From Olavius sp. associated proteobacterium Delta 1 (GTDB lineage: Bacteria; Desulfobacterota; Desulfobacteria; Desulfobacterales; JAFDCJ01), in NCBI GenBank assembly GCA_902749685.1, contig CACVKW010000278.1, positions 1-39,445 on the forward strand: a stretch of DNA of 39,445 bases, given 5' to 3'. Numbering within the stretch: the stretch's first letter is position 1; the number at the start of each line of letters is the position of its first letter. This document shows positions 8,724 through 16,626 of the stretch, one piece after another. The notes under the pieces are model-generated. The model worked only from the letters and a program-made list of their open reading frames with translations, made no database searches and was not told where the DNA came from. The position numbers and the translations under genes were made by a program.

Positions 8724-9956
8724 ATGCCGATCATAACCATATTCAGCGGTGGTTTCTGTCAGGAAAATCCGATTATCCAGGAAGTCATTGCACGCACCGG
8801 ATACAGACGAATTGATGACGATGAAATTGTGGCCGAAGCAAGCCGGCGCTCGACGATGGCGCAAAGCAAAATAAAGCGGGCCTATTCATCCAAGACCTCG
8901 GTCTTCAATAAATTCACCCTCGAAAAAGAGCGTTCCCTGTCCTATCTCAGGCTTGCGGTTGCCGAATTGATCACCACCGGCAACGCGTTAATCACCTGCT
9001 TTTCCGGACAGCTTATCCCGGCCCACATCAGCCATGTCCTCAGGGTCTGCTTGATTGCACCCAAAAAATACCGAACTGCAGCGGCCGCCGAGCAGCTGGG
9101 CATATCGGAAAAAGATGCCGACAGGCTGGTTCAGCGGCGCGAAGAAGATTGTGCATTCTGGATTGATTCACTTTTTAGCAACGGCGATCCCTGGGACCCG
9201 ATTCTTTATGATATTGTCATCCCGGTTGACAAAATGTCGCTGCAGGATGCGGCAACCCTGATAGCGGACAATGCCGCCAAGGACATCCTCCAGCAGACGG
9301 CTGATTCAAAACAGGCGCTGGAGGATTTCCGGCTGGCGGCTGAAACCGAGGCCGCTTTGGTTCAACAAGGACATGCCGTGCAGGTCAGCGCTAAAAACGG
9401 CGCCATTACATTGACCATCAACAAACATGTTCTCAGGCTCAACCGTCTCCAGGAAGAACTCAAATCAATCGCCGAACCGATTGGCGGCGTCAAATCGGTG
9501 GCGACCAAAACCGGCAGGGATTTTCACAAAACCGATATCTATCGTAAACACGATTTTGAAATGCCGTCCAAGGTGCTGCTGGTGGACGACGAACGCGAAT
9601 TCGTTCAAACGCTGTCCGAACGACTGATGATGCGGGATATGGGATCAGCAGTTGCCTATGACGGAGAGTCTGCGCTGAGACTGATCAAAGAGGACGAACC
9701 GGAGGTCATCATTGTTGATCTTAAAATGCCCGGAATCGATGGATTCGATGTTTTGCGAAAGGTCAAGGAAACCCACCCGGAGATCGAAGTCATCATTGTC
9801 ACCGGGCATGGCCACGAAGAGGACCGGCAATTGTGTATGGATCTGGGTGCTTTTGCCTACCTGCAAAAACCCCTCGACATCAATGTGCTCAGCGAAACGA
9901 TTCAACAGGCCAACGAAAAAATACGGCAGCGGAAGGACGAAAAAGAAAATTCGTGA
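8724..9956 (+). CDS. Cytidylate-kinase-like / receiver domain fusion protein
   Basis: The ATG has a strong AGGGAGG site. Residues about 1-200 resemble the cytidylate-kinase-like family 2. MPIITIFSGGFCQENPIIQEVI replaces the usual Gly-rich P-loop and has no Gly-Lys-Ser/Thr, so nucleotide binding is doubtful. A middle section, about 210-280, has a beta-alpha-beta pattern ending KSVATKTGRDF that could be a small BON-like domain. Residues about 283-400 form a complete receiver: LLVDDE acid pocket, phosphoacceptor D332 in IIVDLKMPG, a Thr in IVTGH and the Lys in LQKPL. The stop codon lies inside a 10-base AATTCGTGNN array. It probably receives phosphate from the adjacent histidine kinase and passes the signal to or from the co-encoded SulP transporter (inference). 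Confidence 0.85.
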   Translation: MPIITIFSGGFCQENPIIQEVIARTGYRRIDDDEIVAEASRRSTMAQSKIKRAYSSKTSVFNKFTLEKERSLSYLRLAVAELITTGNALITCFSGQLIPAHISHVLRVCLIAPKKYRTAAAAEQLGISEKDADRLVQRREEDCAFWIDSLFSNGDPWDPILYDIVIPVDKMSLQDAATLIADNAAKDILQQTADSKQALEDFRLAAETEAALVQQGHAVQVSAKNGAITLTINKHVLRLNRLQEELKSIAEPIGGVKSVATKTGRDFHKTDIYRKHDFEMPSKVLLVDDEREFVQTLSERLMMRDMGSAVAYDGESALRLIKEDEPEVIIVDLKMPGIDGFDVLRKVKETHPEIEVIIVTGHGHEEDRQLCMDLGAFAYLQKPLDINVLSETIQQANEKIRQRKDEKENS

Positions 9957-9978
9957 CAATTCGTGTTAATTCGTGGCT
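9946..9978 (+). repeat. Decamer array AATTCGTGNN overlapping a stop codon
   Basis: Three copies of AATTCGTG spaced 10 bases apart, followed by GC. The first copy contains the TGA stop of the upstream fusion gene. The same word in both orientations forms a long inverted repeat at 12576-12686. Confidence 0.75.
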
Positions 9979-10026
9979 TCAAAAAAATGGTTTTAATATA
10001 ATCCAGAAATTCCGAGATACAAAATT

Positions 10027-11754
10027 ATGTCTATCATTAAAAAATTAAAGCCAGGATTTCTGGATCACAAAGATGTCACCGCCGGGCTGTACAAACACCA
10101 CTTTGACTTTCTGGGGATCTGGAAGCGGGCCATTCTGGTGACGGCGACCGTAGCGCTGGTGCCGCTGATTATCTGGGCCTTTTCCGGATACCGGCTTACC
10201 ATGGAAACCATCGAGTCGGAACTCGTACTGCGCACCTCCCAGCTTATTTCGAATTCCTGGCGATCGGTTTCTTTGTTTCTGACCAAACGCAGATCGGTGC
10301 TGGATTTTATTGTCCATGACCACAGTCTGGCAACCTTGAAGGACCCTACCCGTCTGGCCGCTATTCTGGATAATCTCAACAACCGGTTTGGCGGAATCAC
10401 GGATCTGGGTGTTATCGACAGCAGCGGTAAACAGATAACCCATGTCGGCTCGCATCCAATGAAAAGCCTCGATTACAACCAACTGCCCTGGTTTCGTGAA
10501 GTCTTGAACCGTGGTGCCTATATCAGTGAATTGGTCATAGGAGCACGCGGCAAACCCCATGTTGATTTCGCGGTCAAGCGCGAATTGCCGGACGGCTCCT
10601 TTTTCGTGCTGCATGCGGTTCTCATGCCGGAGCAGCTCACGGAATCCATCGCCCAAATTGATGTGGGCGCCAAAGGCGATCTTTTTATCATCAACGACAA
10701 GGGAGTGCTGCAGACCCCTTCCCGCTATTACGGTCCGATTTTTAAAAAATTATCACTGGCCGTCCCGCAATACTCTGCCAAAGCGCGCGTGTTTGAAAGC
10801 ATCGACGATCATAATGACAGCATCGTCATCGGGTATGCCCATATTCCGGATACCCCCTATATTCTGATGATGGTCCAACCGCAAAGCGAACGCATTCAGC
10901 CCTGGTATAAAACGACCTGGGCATTTTCGGCAATTCTGGCAGCGAGTATTATTATGATCCTGCTGGTTACACTCGGGGTCGCCACACACCTGGTCAATCA
11001 GATCCACGAGGCCGACCAGGAACGGGTCGACACAATGCATCAGGTGGAATATACCAACAAAATGGTGTCCCTGGGACGGCTGGCTTCCGGGGTGGCCCAT
11101 GAGATCAACAATCCGCTGGCCATCATTAACGAAAAGGCCGGACATATCCGGGACATATTCACGTTGACCGCCACCTATGCCAAGGATCCCAAGCTCATCG
11201 AGCTGGTGGATTCGGTTATCGCCACGGTGCAGCGCTGCGCAGCCGTCACCAGGGGTCTGTTGAATTTCTCCCGCCATCTCAATTTGAGCGTGCAGACCAT
11301 CAATTTAGAGGAAATCATCACTGAGGTAAAAAATGTGTTGGCCAAAGATGCTGAATATAGATCCATTACCGTCGGCGTACAGGTATGGGAGAAACTCCCG
11401 CAATTTGAAAGTGACCGGGGCAAACTCGAGCAGGTGTTTTTTAATTTGTGTAACAACGCCATCAGCGCCATGAAGGACGGCGGCCACCTTGATATTGAGG
11501 CAATGCAGGAAAATGAGAACTTTATTGCAATTTCGTTTACTGACAATGGTCCCGGCATTCCGGAGTCGGATCTGAAGCACATTTTTGATCCATTTTTTTA
11601 TTCCAAAGCAGGTCATGACGGAACCGGGGTGGGCCTGTCGGTAACCTATGCCCTTGTTCAGGAAATCGGCGGCACCATCAGCGTCCACAGCCAACTCGGC
11701 AAGGGGACGACGTTTGTAATTAATGTTCCCTTGATTATGCCGGATAAGGATTAG
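10027..11754 (+). CDS. Membrane sensor histidine kinase with extracytoplasmic Cache-type sensor
   Basis: A 575-residue protein with membrane helices at about 35-54 and 297-325. They enclose a roughly 240-residue sensor that looks like a double Cache domain (GVIDSSGKQITHVG, PWFREVLNRG and DLFIINDKGVLQTPSRYYG are typical). The cytoplasmic part has the dimerisation/phosphoacceptor motif GVAHEINNPLA with H358. The catalytic domain has an N box near NLCNNAISAM, a G1 box DNGPGIP and a G2 box GTGVGLSVTYALV. It should autophosphorylate on H358 and feed the neighbouring receivers. No good ribosome site precedes the ATG, which lies 70 bases after the fusion gene, so translation may be weak or coupled. 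The ligand is unknown; Cache domains usually bind small carboxylates or amino acids. Confidence 0.9.
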   Translation: MSIIKKLKPGFLDHKDVTAGLYKHHFDFLGIWKRAILVTATVALVPLIIWAFSGYRLTMETIESELVLRTSQLISNSWRSVSLFLTKRRSVLDFIVHDHSLATLKDPTRLAAILDNLNNRFGGITDLGVIDSSGKQITHVGSHPMKSLDYNQLPWFREVLNRGAYISELVIGARGKPHVDFAVKRELPDGSFFVLHAVLMPEQLTESIAQIDVGAKGDLFIINDKGVLQTPSRYYGPIFKKLSLAVPQYSAKARVFESIDDHNDSIVIGYAHIPDTPYILMMVQPQSERIQPWYKTTWAFSAILAASIIMILLVTLGVATHLVNQIHEADQERVDTMHQVEYTNKMVSLGRLASGVAHEINNPLAIINEKAGHIRDIFTLTATYAKDPKLIELVDSVIATVQRCAAVTRGLLNFSRHLNLSVQTINLEEIITEVKNVLAKDAEYRSITVGVQVWEKLPQFESDRGKLEQVFFNLCNNAISAMKDGGHLDIEAMQENENFIAISFTDNGPGIPESDLKHIFDPFFYSKAGHDGTGVGLSVTYALVQEIGGTISVHSQLGKGTTFVINVPLIMPDKD

Positions 11755-11775
11755 CTTTGCCGCCGTCTTTTGAGA

Positions 11776-11876
11776 ACTCTACCCGGGAGTAATGGAGTGA
11801 CGGAGTGTTGGGGTATTGAAAAAAGTATCGTTTCTGTGATCATTACTCCATCACTCCATTACTCCAACACTCCGGC
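11776..11876. repeat. Inverted pair of GGAGTNNN octamer arrays
   Basis: About 11788-11818 reads GGAGTAAT, GGAGTGAC, GGAGTGTT, GGGGTATT in exact 8-base phase. About 11842-11875 reads the reverse-complement word (ATTACTCC, ATCACTCC, ATTACTCC, AACACTCC), also in 8-base phase. The arms can pair around a short AT-rich centre. The element fills the gap between the membrane kinase and the small kinase-like gene. Confidence 0.8.
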
Positions 11877-11901
11877 TTTAATGTAAAAGGTAGGACTATC
11901 T

Positions 11902-12564
11902 ATGTCTGCAAAACCAGAGATTGTACTGGAAACCGGTCTGCAATTCTTCGGCCAGATATCTGCCTCCATATCCCACGAGATAAAGAATGTAATGGCAATC
12001 ATCAATGAGAACGCAGGACTGCTGGAAGACTTTACCTTAATGGAGAAACGGGGGGTGCCGATCGATCCGGAACGATTGAAATCGATGGCGGAGGGGGTCA
12101 AGAAGCAGATCGCCCGGGCAGACGTGATTCTCAAAAACATGAACCGGTTCGCACACAGCATCGACCATATCTTCACGGAAATAGATCTCACGCAAACAGT
12201 AGAACTCATCATAGCCCTGACTGCCAGGTTCGCCGCCATGAGGGGCATTGAGGTCGTCCTGCAACTGCCGGAAAAAGAGGTAAAATTCCAGACATCTCCA
12301 TATTTAATGATGAACCTTCTCTGGCTGTGTCTGGATTATTCAATGTCCGCCTGCGGAGATAGCAAGCACATAGAACTTGTCGCCGAAGAGACGAAAGACG
12401 ACATCCGAATTCAGATTAAAGGACTGGAACGTCTATCGGATATGGCGTCGACAACTTTTCCATCTGATCGCGAAAAACACCTGCTCGAGATACTGGCGGC
12501 GGAATTAGCGATAGAAATCGAAAATAAAAAGATTGTGCTGCGACTGCCACGGAATTTGGAATAA
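11902..12564 (+). CDS. Histidine-kinase-derived protein lacking an ATP site (ChpT-like phosphotransferase candidate)
   Basis: A 220-residue soluble protein. Residues 15-75 are a clear dimerisation/phosphoacceptor helix pair with ISHEIKNVMAIINENAG, keeping H25. Residues 110-220 follow the outline of the kinase catalytic fold (SPYLMMNLLWLCLDYSM at the N-box position). The N box has lost its Asn, and the glycine-rich ATP boxes (DxGxG and GxGLG) are absent. This combination, an intact H-box with a dead ATPase, is the design of phosphotransfer proteins such as ChpT and Spo0B. It may relay phosphate between the upstream membrane kinase and the receiver encoded just downstream. The alternative is a decayed kinase. 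The ATG follows an AAAAGGTAGGA site. Confidence 0.75.
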   Translation: MSAKPEIVLETGLQFFGQISASISHEIKNVMAIINENAGLLEDFTLMEKRGVPIDPERLKSMAEGVKKQIARADVILKNMNRFAHSIDHIFTEIDLTQTVELIIALTARFAAMRGIEVVLQLPEKEVKFQTSPYLMMNLLWLCLDYSMSACGDSKHIELVAEETKDDIRIQIKGLERLSDMASTTFPSDREKHLLEILAAELAIEIENKKIVLRLPRNLE

Positions 12565-12575
12565 ATCGTGGCCAG

Positions 12576-12690
12576 ATAGTTTTAATTAAAGCCACGAATT
12601 AGCACGAATTGACCCGAATTTTTAAGCGAGTGCCGTATGTGACGAATATGAATATTCGTGGAAATTCGTGCCAAATTCGTGGCTGAAAAG
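12576..12690. repeat. Long inverted repeat of CACGAATT decamers
   Basis: The left arm (about 12576-12612) reads GCCACGAATT, AGCACGAATT, GACCCGAATT. The right arm (about 12648-12686) is its near reverse complement, with ATTCGTGG, AATTCGTGCC and AATTCGTGGC. Word spacing is 10-11 bases, one DNA helical turn. The same word occurs once more, in one orientation, at 9946-9978. Confidence 0.8.
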
Positions 12691-12743
12691 ATAGATATGA
12701 CCAGGGAATGCCCTAAAAAATATTGTCCTATAGGAGTAGTTTA

Positions 12744-13124
12744 ATGTCCGCAAAGGTTTTACTCGTTGATGACGAAAAGGATTTTCTAGATATCATGGCT
12801 GAACGCATGGGAGTTTGGGGTATGGAAGTATCCACCACCACATCAGCTGAAGATGCCCTCAAAATGGTGCAGGAAGAGCCCTATGATGCCGTGATAATGG
12901 ATCTGATGATGCCCGAAATGGACGGGTTTAAAGCATTAAAACTGTTTAAAAAAACCAGACCCGAGGTACAAATCATATTTTTGACAGGCAATGTGCCGGA
13001 GGAAAAGTGCAATGAAGCCATCAGACTCGGCGCGATGGATGTTATCGAAAAACCTGCCGATTTGAAGGTCTTAACTCAAAAAATAGAAGAGGCCAAAGCC
13101 CTGAAAATGAAAAAGCCAGAGTAA
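12744..13124 (+). CDS. Single-domain response regulator (CheY-like receiver)
   Basis: The start is set at ATG 12744, which has GGAG eight bases upstream, giving 126 residues. The whole protein is one receiver: LLVDDE acid pocket, phosphoacceptor D53 in VIMDLMMPEMDG, Thr in FLTGN, and Lys in IEKPAD. It has no output domain, so it must act by protein contact or as a relay in a phosphorelay. It is the last plus-strand gene of the SulP/kinase group, and its likely partners are the membrane kinase and the ATP-site-less H-box protein upstream. A minus-strand receiver gene faces it 230 bases on. That gap contains no other supported feature. Confidence 0.9.
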   Translation: MSAKVLLVDDEKDFLDIMAERMGVWGMEVSTTTSAEDALKMVQEEPYDAVIMDLMMPEMDGFKALKLFKKTRPEVQIIFLTGNVPEEKCNEAIRLGAMDVIEKPADLKVLTQKIEEAKALKMKKPE

Positions 13125-13355
13125 ACAATCCGCACATGCAAAGATGTCAATGCCACCACCAGGCCTATGGCTCACGGCTCATTGGAAATACCTGAAATTA
13201 CACCAATCGGAAACCAATTGTCTTTTAAGTTGGATTTCTGTGCCTCAAGCGGATCAACCCAACCTGCAAAAGGTTCCATCTGCTGCTCGGGTAGAAACGG
13301 CCTTTTATTGGTTATCGTTCAGTAAAATAATGGCCTCGTGTTTTGTGCCTGCATG

Positions 13356-13853
13356 CTACTTCTCATCATCATCCATATGCATCAACGACTTGAGAATAGC
13401 CATAGGACTCGACCCCATTCTCAGCATTTCGATTTCTTCCATTCGCTTTTTGTCGTGCTCGAATTTTTTCTTAAGTCTTGCCTCGTAAGCATTTTTCAGT
13501 ACTTCCAAAAGCTTCTCAAAGTCATATGGCTTTTCCAGGAAAGAATATGCGCCCAGCTTCGTCGCCTCTACGGCTGAATCGATTGCACCATGCCCCGATA
13601 GCATGATGACCTCCAAAAACTTATGCTTTTTCTTCAAGATCTGCAGAAGTTGGATTCCATCCATGCCCGGCATTCTTATATCTAGGATAGCCACGTCAAA
13701 CTTTCCTTTTTTTGCAATCTTGACGGCAAGTTTCCCCTCGCTGGCGGTGGTAACATCAAAATCTCTCATTCCGAGCCTTTCTGAAATGGAGTTTAGAAAG
13801 TCTTCTTCATCGTCAACGATGAGAAGCTTAATTTTTTTCGTTTCCTCTGACAT
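13356..13853 (-). CDS. Response regulator receiver with short helical tail
   Basis: The ATG has a textbook AGGAGG site. The 165-residue product has a receiver at about 8-125, with LIVDDEEDF, phosphoacceptor D58 in AILDIRMPGMDG, Ser in MLSGH, and Lys in LEKPYD. A tail of about 40 residues is strongly charged (KKKFEHDKKRMEEIEML) and then ends in a Met-rich MGSSPMAILKSLMHM segment. There is no recognised DNA-binding or enzymatic output. The sequence is closest in feel to the receiver at 21241-21672 (shared ERLxMR, MPGMDGI and EVIMLSGH), suggesting duplication within the locus. It is transcribed against the neighbouring plus-strand receiver. Confidence 0.9.
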   Translation of the reverse strand: MSEETKKIKLLIVDDEEDFLNSISERLGMRDFDVTTASEGKLAVKIAKKGKFDVAILDIRMPGMDGIQLLQILKKKHKFLEVIMLSGHGAIDSAVEATKLGAYSFLEKPYDFEKLLEVLKNAYEARLKKKFEHDKKRMEEIEMLRMGSSPMAILKSLMHMDDDEK

Positions 13854-14065
13854 AGAAATACCTCCTGGGAATGAATGTTGTTTTAAAGGGAATCGATTAT
13901 ATTTATATCTAAAGCTGATATGCGTAAATGAATATGCTATGAATATCTTTGAGAATATTAAATGTCAAATAAATTTCAATGTAATTCGTTTTTTAATCAA
14001 TTGAGGGATCGGGGTGTGTTTGTAACTAACCTTTGGATTTAATGGAGTTGATGATCGCCATCGAA

Positions 14066-14082
14066 ATCCGCCGCAGGCGGAT
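14066..14082. repeat. 17-bp palindromic hairpin repeat, copy 1
   Basis: ATCCGCC-GCA-GGCGGAT is a perfect 7-bp stem with a 3-base loop. An identical copy is at 21672-21688. The two copies bracket the transporter and CBS part of the island. No T-run follows, so it is more likely a dispersed repeat than a terminator. Confidence 0.7.
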
Positions 14083-14202
14083 CTGAAATCTTCAGGGATC
14101 TTTCTGAATGAACAGGCTGCAGCACAGATAAATCTCTACTATTTCTCAAATGATTGGATCCCGGAGGCAACCACTTCCAATGCTTCTATCACCCTAATTT
14201 GT

Positions 14203-14230
14203 TTGACAACTTTGACCGTGTATGTTAGAT
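14203..14230 (+). promoter_or_regulatory. Candidate sigma-70 promoter for the TauE/SafE operon
   Basis: TTGACA (14203-14208) is separated by 16 bases from TTAGAT (14225-14230), about 45 bases before the ATG of the first transporter gene, which has a strong GGGGAGGAGG ribosome site. The match was made by eye only. Confidence 0.4.
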
Positions 14231-14274
14231 GCCATCCCTTGTACTAAAAACCGAAAAAGGGGAGGAGGCGACGA

Positions 14275-15369
14275 ATGGGGAAATTTTTTCGATCACCCTG
14301 GCTTGAAGTCAACGTGATGGTGGCCGTGCTCATCCTTTCGTACGTGGCACTTGCCTTATTCACGATAGGTGCCGAAACGCAGCCCGGCGAAATGACCGGC
14401 GGAGCCATTTGGGGATGGCTTTTTGGCTTCTTTTTTCTCAGTTTTGCGATTGCTATGGTGGCAGTGATCGGGGGCATCGGGGGCGGTGTGTTGTTTACAC
14501 CTTTCATGCTGGCATTCACCCCCGTGGACAGTCTCATTGTCAGGGCAACCGGGCTGATTGTGGCCATGTTCAGCGGTCTGATTTCTACGGGACCCTTTAT
14601 GAAGGGTGGATTGGCCAACCTGAAAATCTGCATCTTCTGTGCGGCGGCATACGGCGTTGGGGCCTTTACCGGGGCCCAGGGAGCCATCTACGTGGCCCAG
14701 CATCTGGGAGAGACCGGAGAGGGTCTAGTCCGTCTTGCCCTGGGGCTTATTCTTTGCTCACTGGCCGTATATTTTCTGGTCGGGGGCAAGAAAATCGAAT
14801 GGCCTGAGGTTAAAAAAGTGGACGGATTTACAAAGCGGCTGAATCTCTCCCAACCGTACCACGAAGTATCCCTGAACAAAGTAATTGATTATCCGCTGAC
14901 CAGAGCCGGCTGGGTGATTTTCGCAATCATCGGTGTCGGCATGCTTTCCGGATTTTTCGGCCTGGGGGCCGGCTGGGCCATCGTGCCGGCTCAAAACGTC
15001 ATAATGGCCGTTCCCCTGAAAGTGGCCGCCGCCAACAGCGGGGTTCTCCTTGGAATGGGCGACTGCATCGGCGTGTGGCCCTATCTGCTCATGGGGGCCA
15101 TCATTCCGGTTTTTGCGGCACCCTGGCTGGTCGGGCAGGTCCTGGGCGGTTTGCTGGGTGCCCTGATTCTCATTCGGGTAAAAGCCGGTTTTGTGAGATT
15201 TCTGTTGATTGGATTTATGTTCTTTGCGTGCTTCGGACTGCTTACCAAAGGGCTCGGCATGCTGGGTGTTATCGGAGCCGTACCGGTATGGCTCAATGGT
15301 CTGGTATTCCTGGTAATATTTGCAGCCGTCACCCGGTCCATCATCAAATATACACGATCGGGATCCTAA
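14275..15369 (+). CDS. TauE/SafE family anion exporter/permease
   Basis: A 364-residue integral membrane protein with about 8-9 helices in two pseudo-repeats. The family's Gly-rich motifs are present: GGIGGGVLFTPFML in the first half and GFFGLGAGWAIVPAQNVIM in the second. The family (TauE, SafE, CysP-like) moves sulfite, sulfoacetate, sulfate or related organosulfur anions. In sulfate reducers such genes are candidates for sulfate or sulfite transport, so the substrate is inferred only. The ATG has GGGGAGGAGG upstream. The gene heads an apparent operon with a small membrane protein (13 bases on), a universal stress protein, and probably the CBS and SLC13 genes. Confidence 0.88.
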   Translation: MGKFFRSPWLEVNVMVAVLILSYVALALFTIGAETQPGEMTGGAIWGWLFGFFFLSFAIAMVAVIGGIGGGVLFTPFMLAFTPVDSLIVRATGLIVAMFSGLISTGPFMKGGLANLKICIFCAAAYGVGAFTGAQGAIYVAQHLGETGEGLVRLALGLILCSLAVYFLVGGKKIEWPEVKKVDGFTKRLNLSQPYHEVSLNKVIDYPLTRAGWVIFAIIGVGMLSGFFGLGAGWAIVPAQNVIMAVPLKVAAANSGVLLGMGDCIGVWPYLLMGAIIPVFAAPWLVGQVLGGLLGALILIRVKAGFVRFLLIGFMFFACFGLLTKGLGMLGVIGAVPVWLNGLVFLVIFAAVTRSIIKYTRSGS

Positions 15370-15382
15370 AGGAGGTCATGTT

Positions 15383-15811
15383 ATGAGTGCTGAAAATCCC
15401 CCGAAAATGCCCCGTGCACAGACCACATATGGTGCCATCGTATATTGGATCACCATTCTATCCTGTCTCATATGCATGGTCGGTCCGGTCATTTCCGTGG
15501 CATCACCGGAAAACAATGTCCTGAATCCCTACAAGCTATTCAATGCCATATTTCAGGGCAAAGACGCTCAAACCGTGTGGCGGGAGGTGGGAAACGAATT
15601 CCCCGGAGGGCACTTTTACTTAAAAAATTTCACTTATGGTGACGGATTCACCCAGTTCGGTCTGGCTTTAGGCTGCAGCGTTGCCCTGTGGGCCCTCATT
15701 GCGGCGGCGGTTGCATATATCGGTGACAAGATTTATCTTTACACTGTTCTGGCTATTTGGGTGGCCGCTCTGGTCGCCATATCTATGATCGGTATTGTTG
15801 GGATGCACTAA
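15383..15811 (+). CDS. Small membrane protein, DUF1634-like partner of TauE/SafE
   Basis: The start is placed at ATG 15383, preceded by AAAGGAGG; the product is 142 residues. Three hydrophobic helices are visible at about 20-40, 90-110 and 117-137. Between the first two lies an extracytoplasmic-looking loop containing PGGHFYLKNFTYGDGF. The arrangement of three helices beside a TauE/SafE gene is typical of DUF1634 proteins, which are thought to be accessory subunits. My family match is from the overall pattern, not a diagnostic motif. It is tightly linked to the upstream permease. Confidence 0.75.
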   Translation: MSAENPPKMPRAQTTYGAIVYWITILSCLICMVGPVISVASPENNVLNPYKLFNAIFQGKDAQTVWREVGNEFPGGHFYLKNFTYGDGFTQFGLALGCSVALWALIAAAVAYIGDKIYLYTVLAIWVAALVAISMIGIVGMH

Positions 15812-15875
15812 TGATGACAGTACCAATGAGAATAGGATAACCGATTATCAACAACGTTTTTCGGAGGGCACGAAC

Positions 15876-16334
15876 ATGGCAGAATTGGTATGTGAATGCC
15901 CCTTGACCAGGGGTGAAAGAATACTGGTGGCCGTAGACGGCACCGCATTCAGTGACATGGCGGTGGATCAGGCCATCAGCCTGGGGGGGATTTGTAATAG
16001 TAAAATTTTCGTGATCAGTGTCGTCGATCTCTACCCGGAGCAGATGGAGGTCGCCCCGAACCTGGTTGAAAAAATGTCTGAAGATGTCAGACAGCATCTG
16101 GACAAGGCCAAACAAAAAGTCGACCAGGCCGGTATCCCCTGCGAAACAATTGTTCGTATGGGGGGTAAACCGCATGAGTTCATTGTTCAAGAGGCCAAAG
16201 ATAAAGAAATTGATCTCATCTGTATGGGAACCCAGGGCCGCAGCGGAATCGAGCGTGTTCTTATCGGCAGTGTCGCCCAGAATGTGCTTGGACATGCGCC
16301 ATGCCCCGTACTGGTGGTCCCGGCTGTTTCATAG
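15876..16334 (+). CDS. Universal stress protein (UspA family, ATP-binding type)
   Basis: The start is ATG 15876 behind CGGAGGG; the 27-codon upstream extension is rejected. The 152-residue product has the single-domain Usp fold: ILVAVDGTAFSDMAV at the N-terminus and the ATP-binding signature G118-x2-G121-x9-G131-S132 (MGTQGRSGIERVLIGSVAQ). ATP-binding Usps act as small regulatory subunits for transporters or stress responses. Its position between a transporter pair and a CBS protein suggests adenylate-dependent control of transport (inference). A rho-independent terminator-like hairpin follows at 16534-16570, so the operon may end or attenuate here. Confidence 0.92.
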   Translation: MAELVCECPLTRGERILVAVDGTAFSDMAVDQAISLGGICNSKIFVISVVDLYPEQMEVAPNLVEKMSEDVRQHLDKAKQKVDQAGIPCETIVRMGGKPHEFIVQEAKDKEIDLICMGTQGRSGIERVLIGSVAQNVLGHAPCPVLVVPAVS

Positions 16335-16533
16335 GGAATGGATCTGATTTTGAAATAATCAATGCGCCGGCGCAACCCGGGCGGGATGTCGATCTCACCG
16401 GAATGTATGCCGTCTTCCTGGCTGATTTCCTGCCCGTGGGACTTGTTGAATAGGATTTTCTTTTTTCCGGATGATATCAAACGGCTCCCTTAAAATTTAA
16501 ACCGGGCCGCCAGCGTTAATTTGAAAAAAGCAC

Positions 16534-16570
16534 AAGCGCGGATTGATGGTCAATATCCGCGCTTTTCTTT
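16534..16570 (+). terminator. Rho-independent terminator after the universal stress protein gene
   Basis: AAGCGCGGAT (16534-16543) pairs perfectly with ATCCGCGCTT (16555-16564). The 11-base loop can itself form ATTGA/TCAAT. The 3' arm runs into TTTTCTTT. It lies 200 bases after the stop codon and 57 bases before the next ATG, separating the TauE unit from the CBS/SLC13 unit. Confidence 0.8.
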
Positions 16571-16626
16571 AATGGAACATCAATGACAGATGATCCATTA
16601 TATTTATCCAAATATGGAGGTGCGAC

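Larger units (their letters stand above)
13854..14274. other. Divergent promoter spacer between receiver and TauE/SafE genes
   Basis: About 420 bases without a supported gene. It is AT-rich on the left and holds the palindrome ATCCGCCGCAGGCGGAT at 14066-14082, repeated exactly at 21672-21688. A sigma-70-like promoter for the transporter set is annotated separately. The remaining sequence shows nothing further that I can support. Confidence 0.5.

Noticed and set aside
13144..13577. Plus-strand frames between and over the receiver genes
   Set aside because: No ribosome sites; they overlap the well-supported minus-strand receiver and have no family features.
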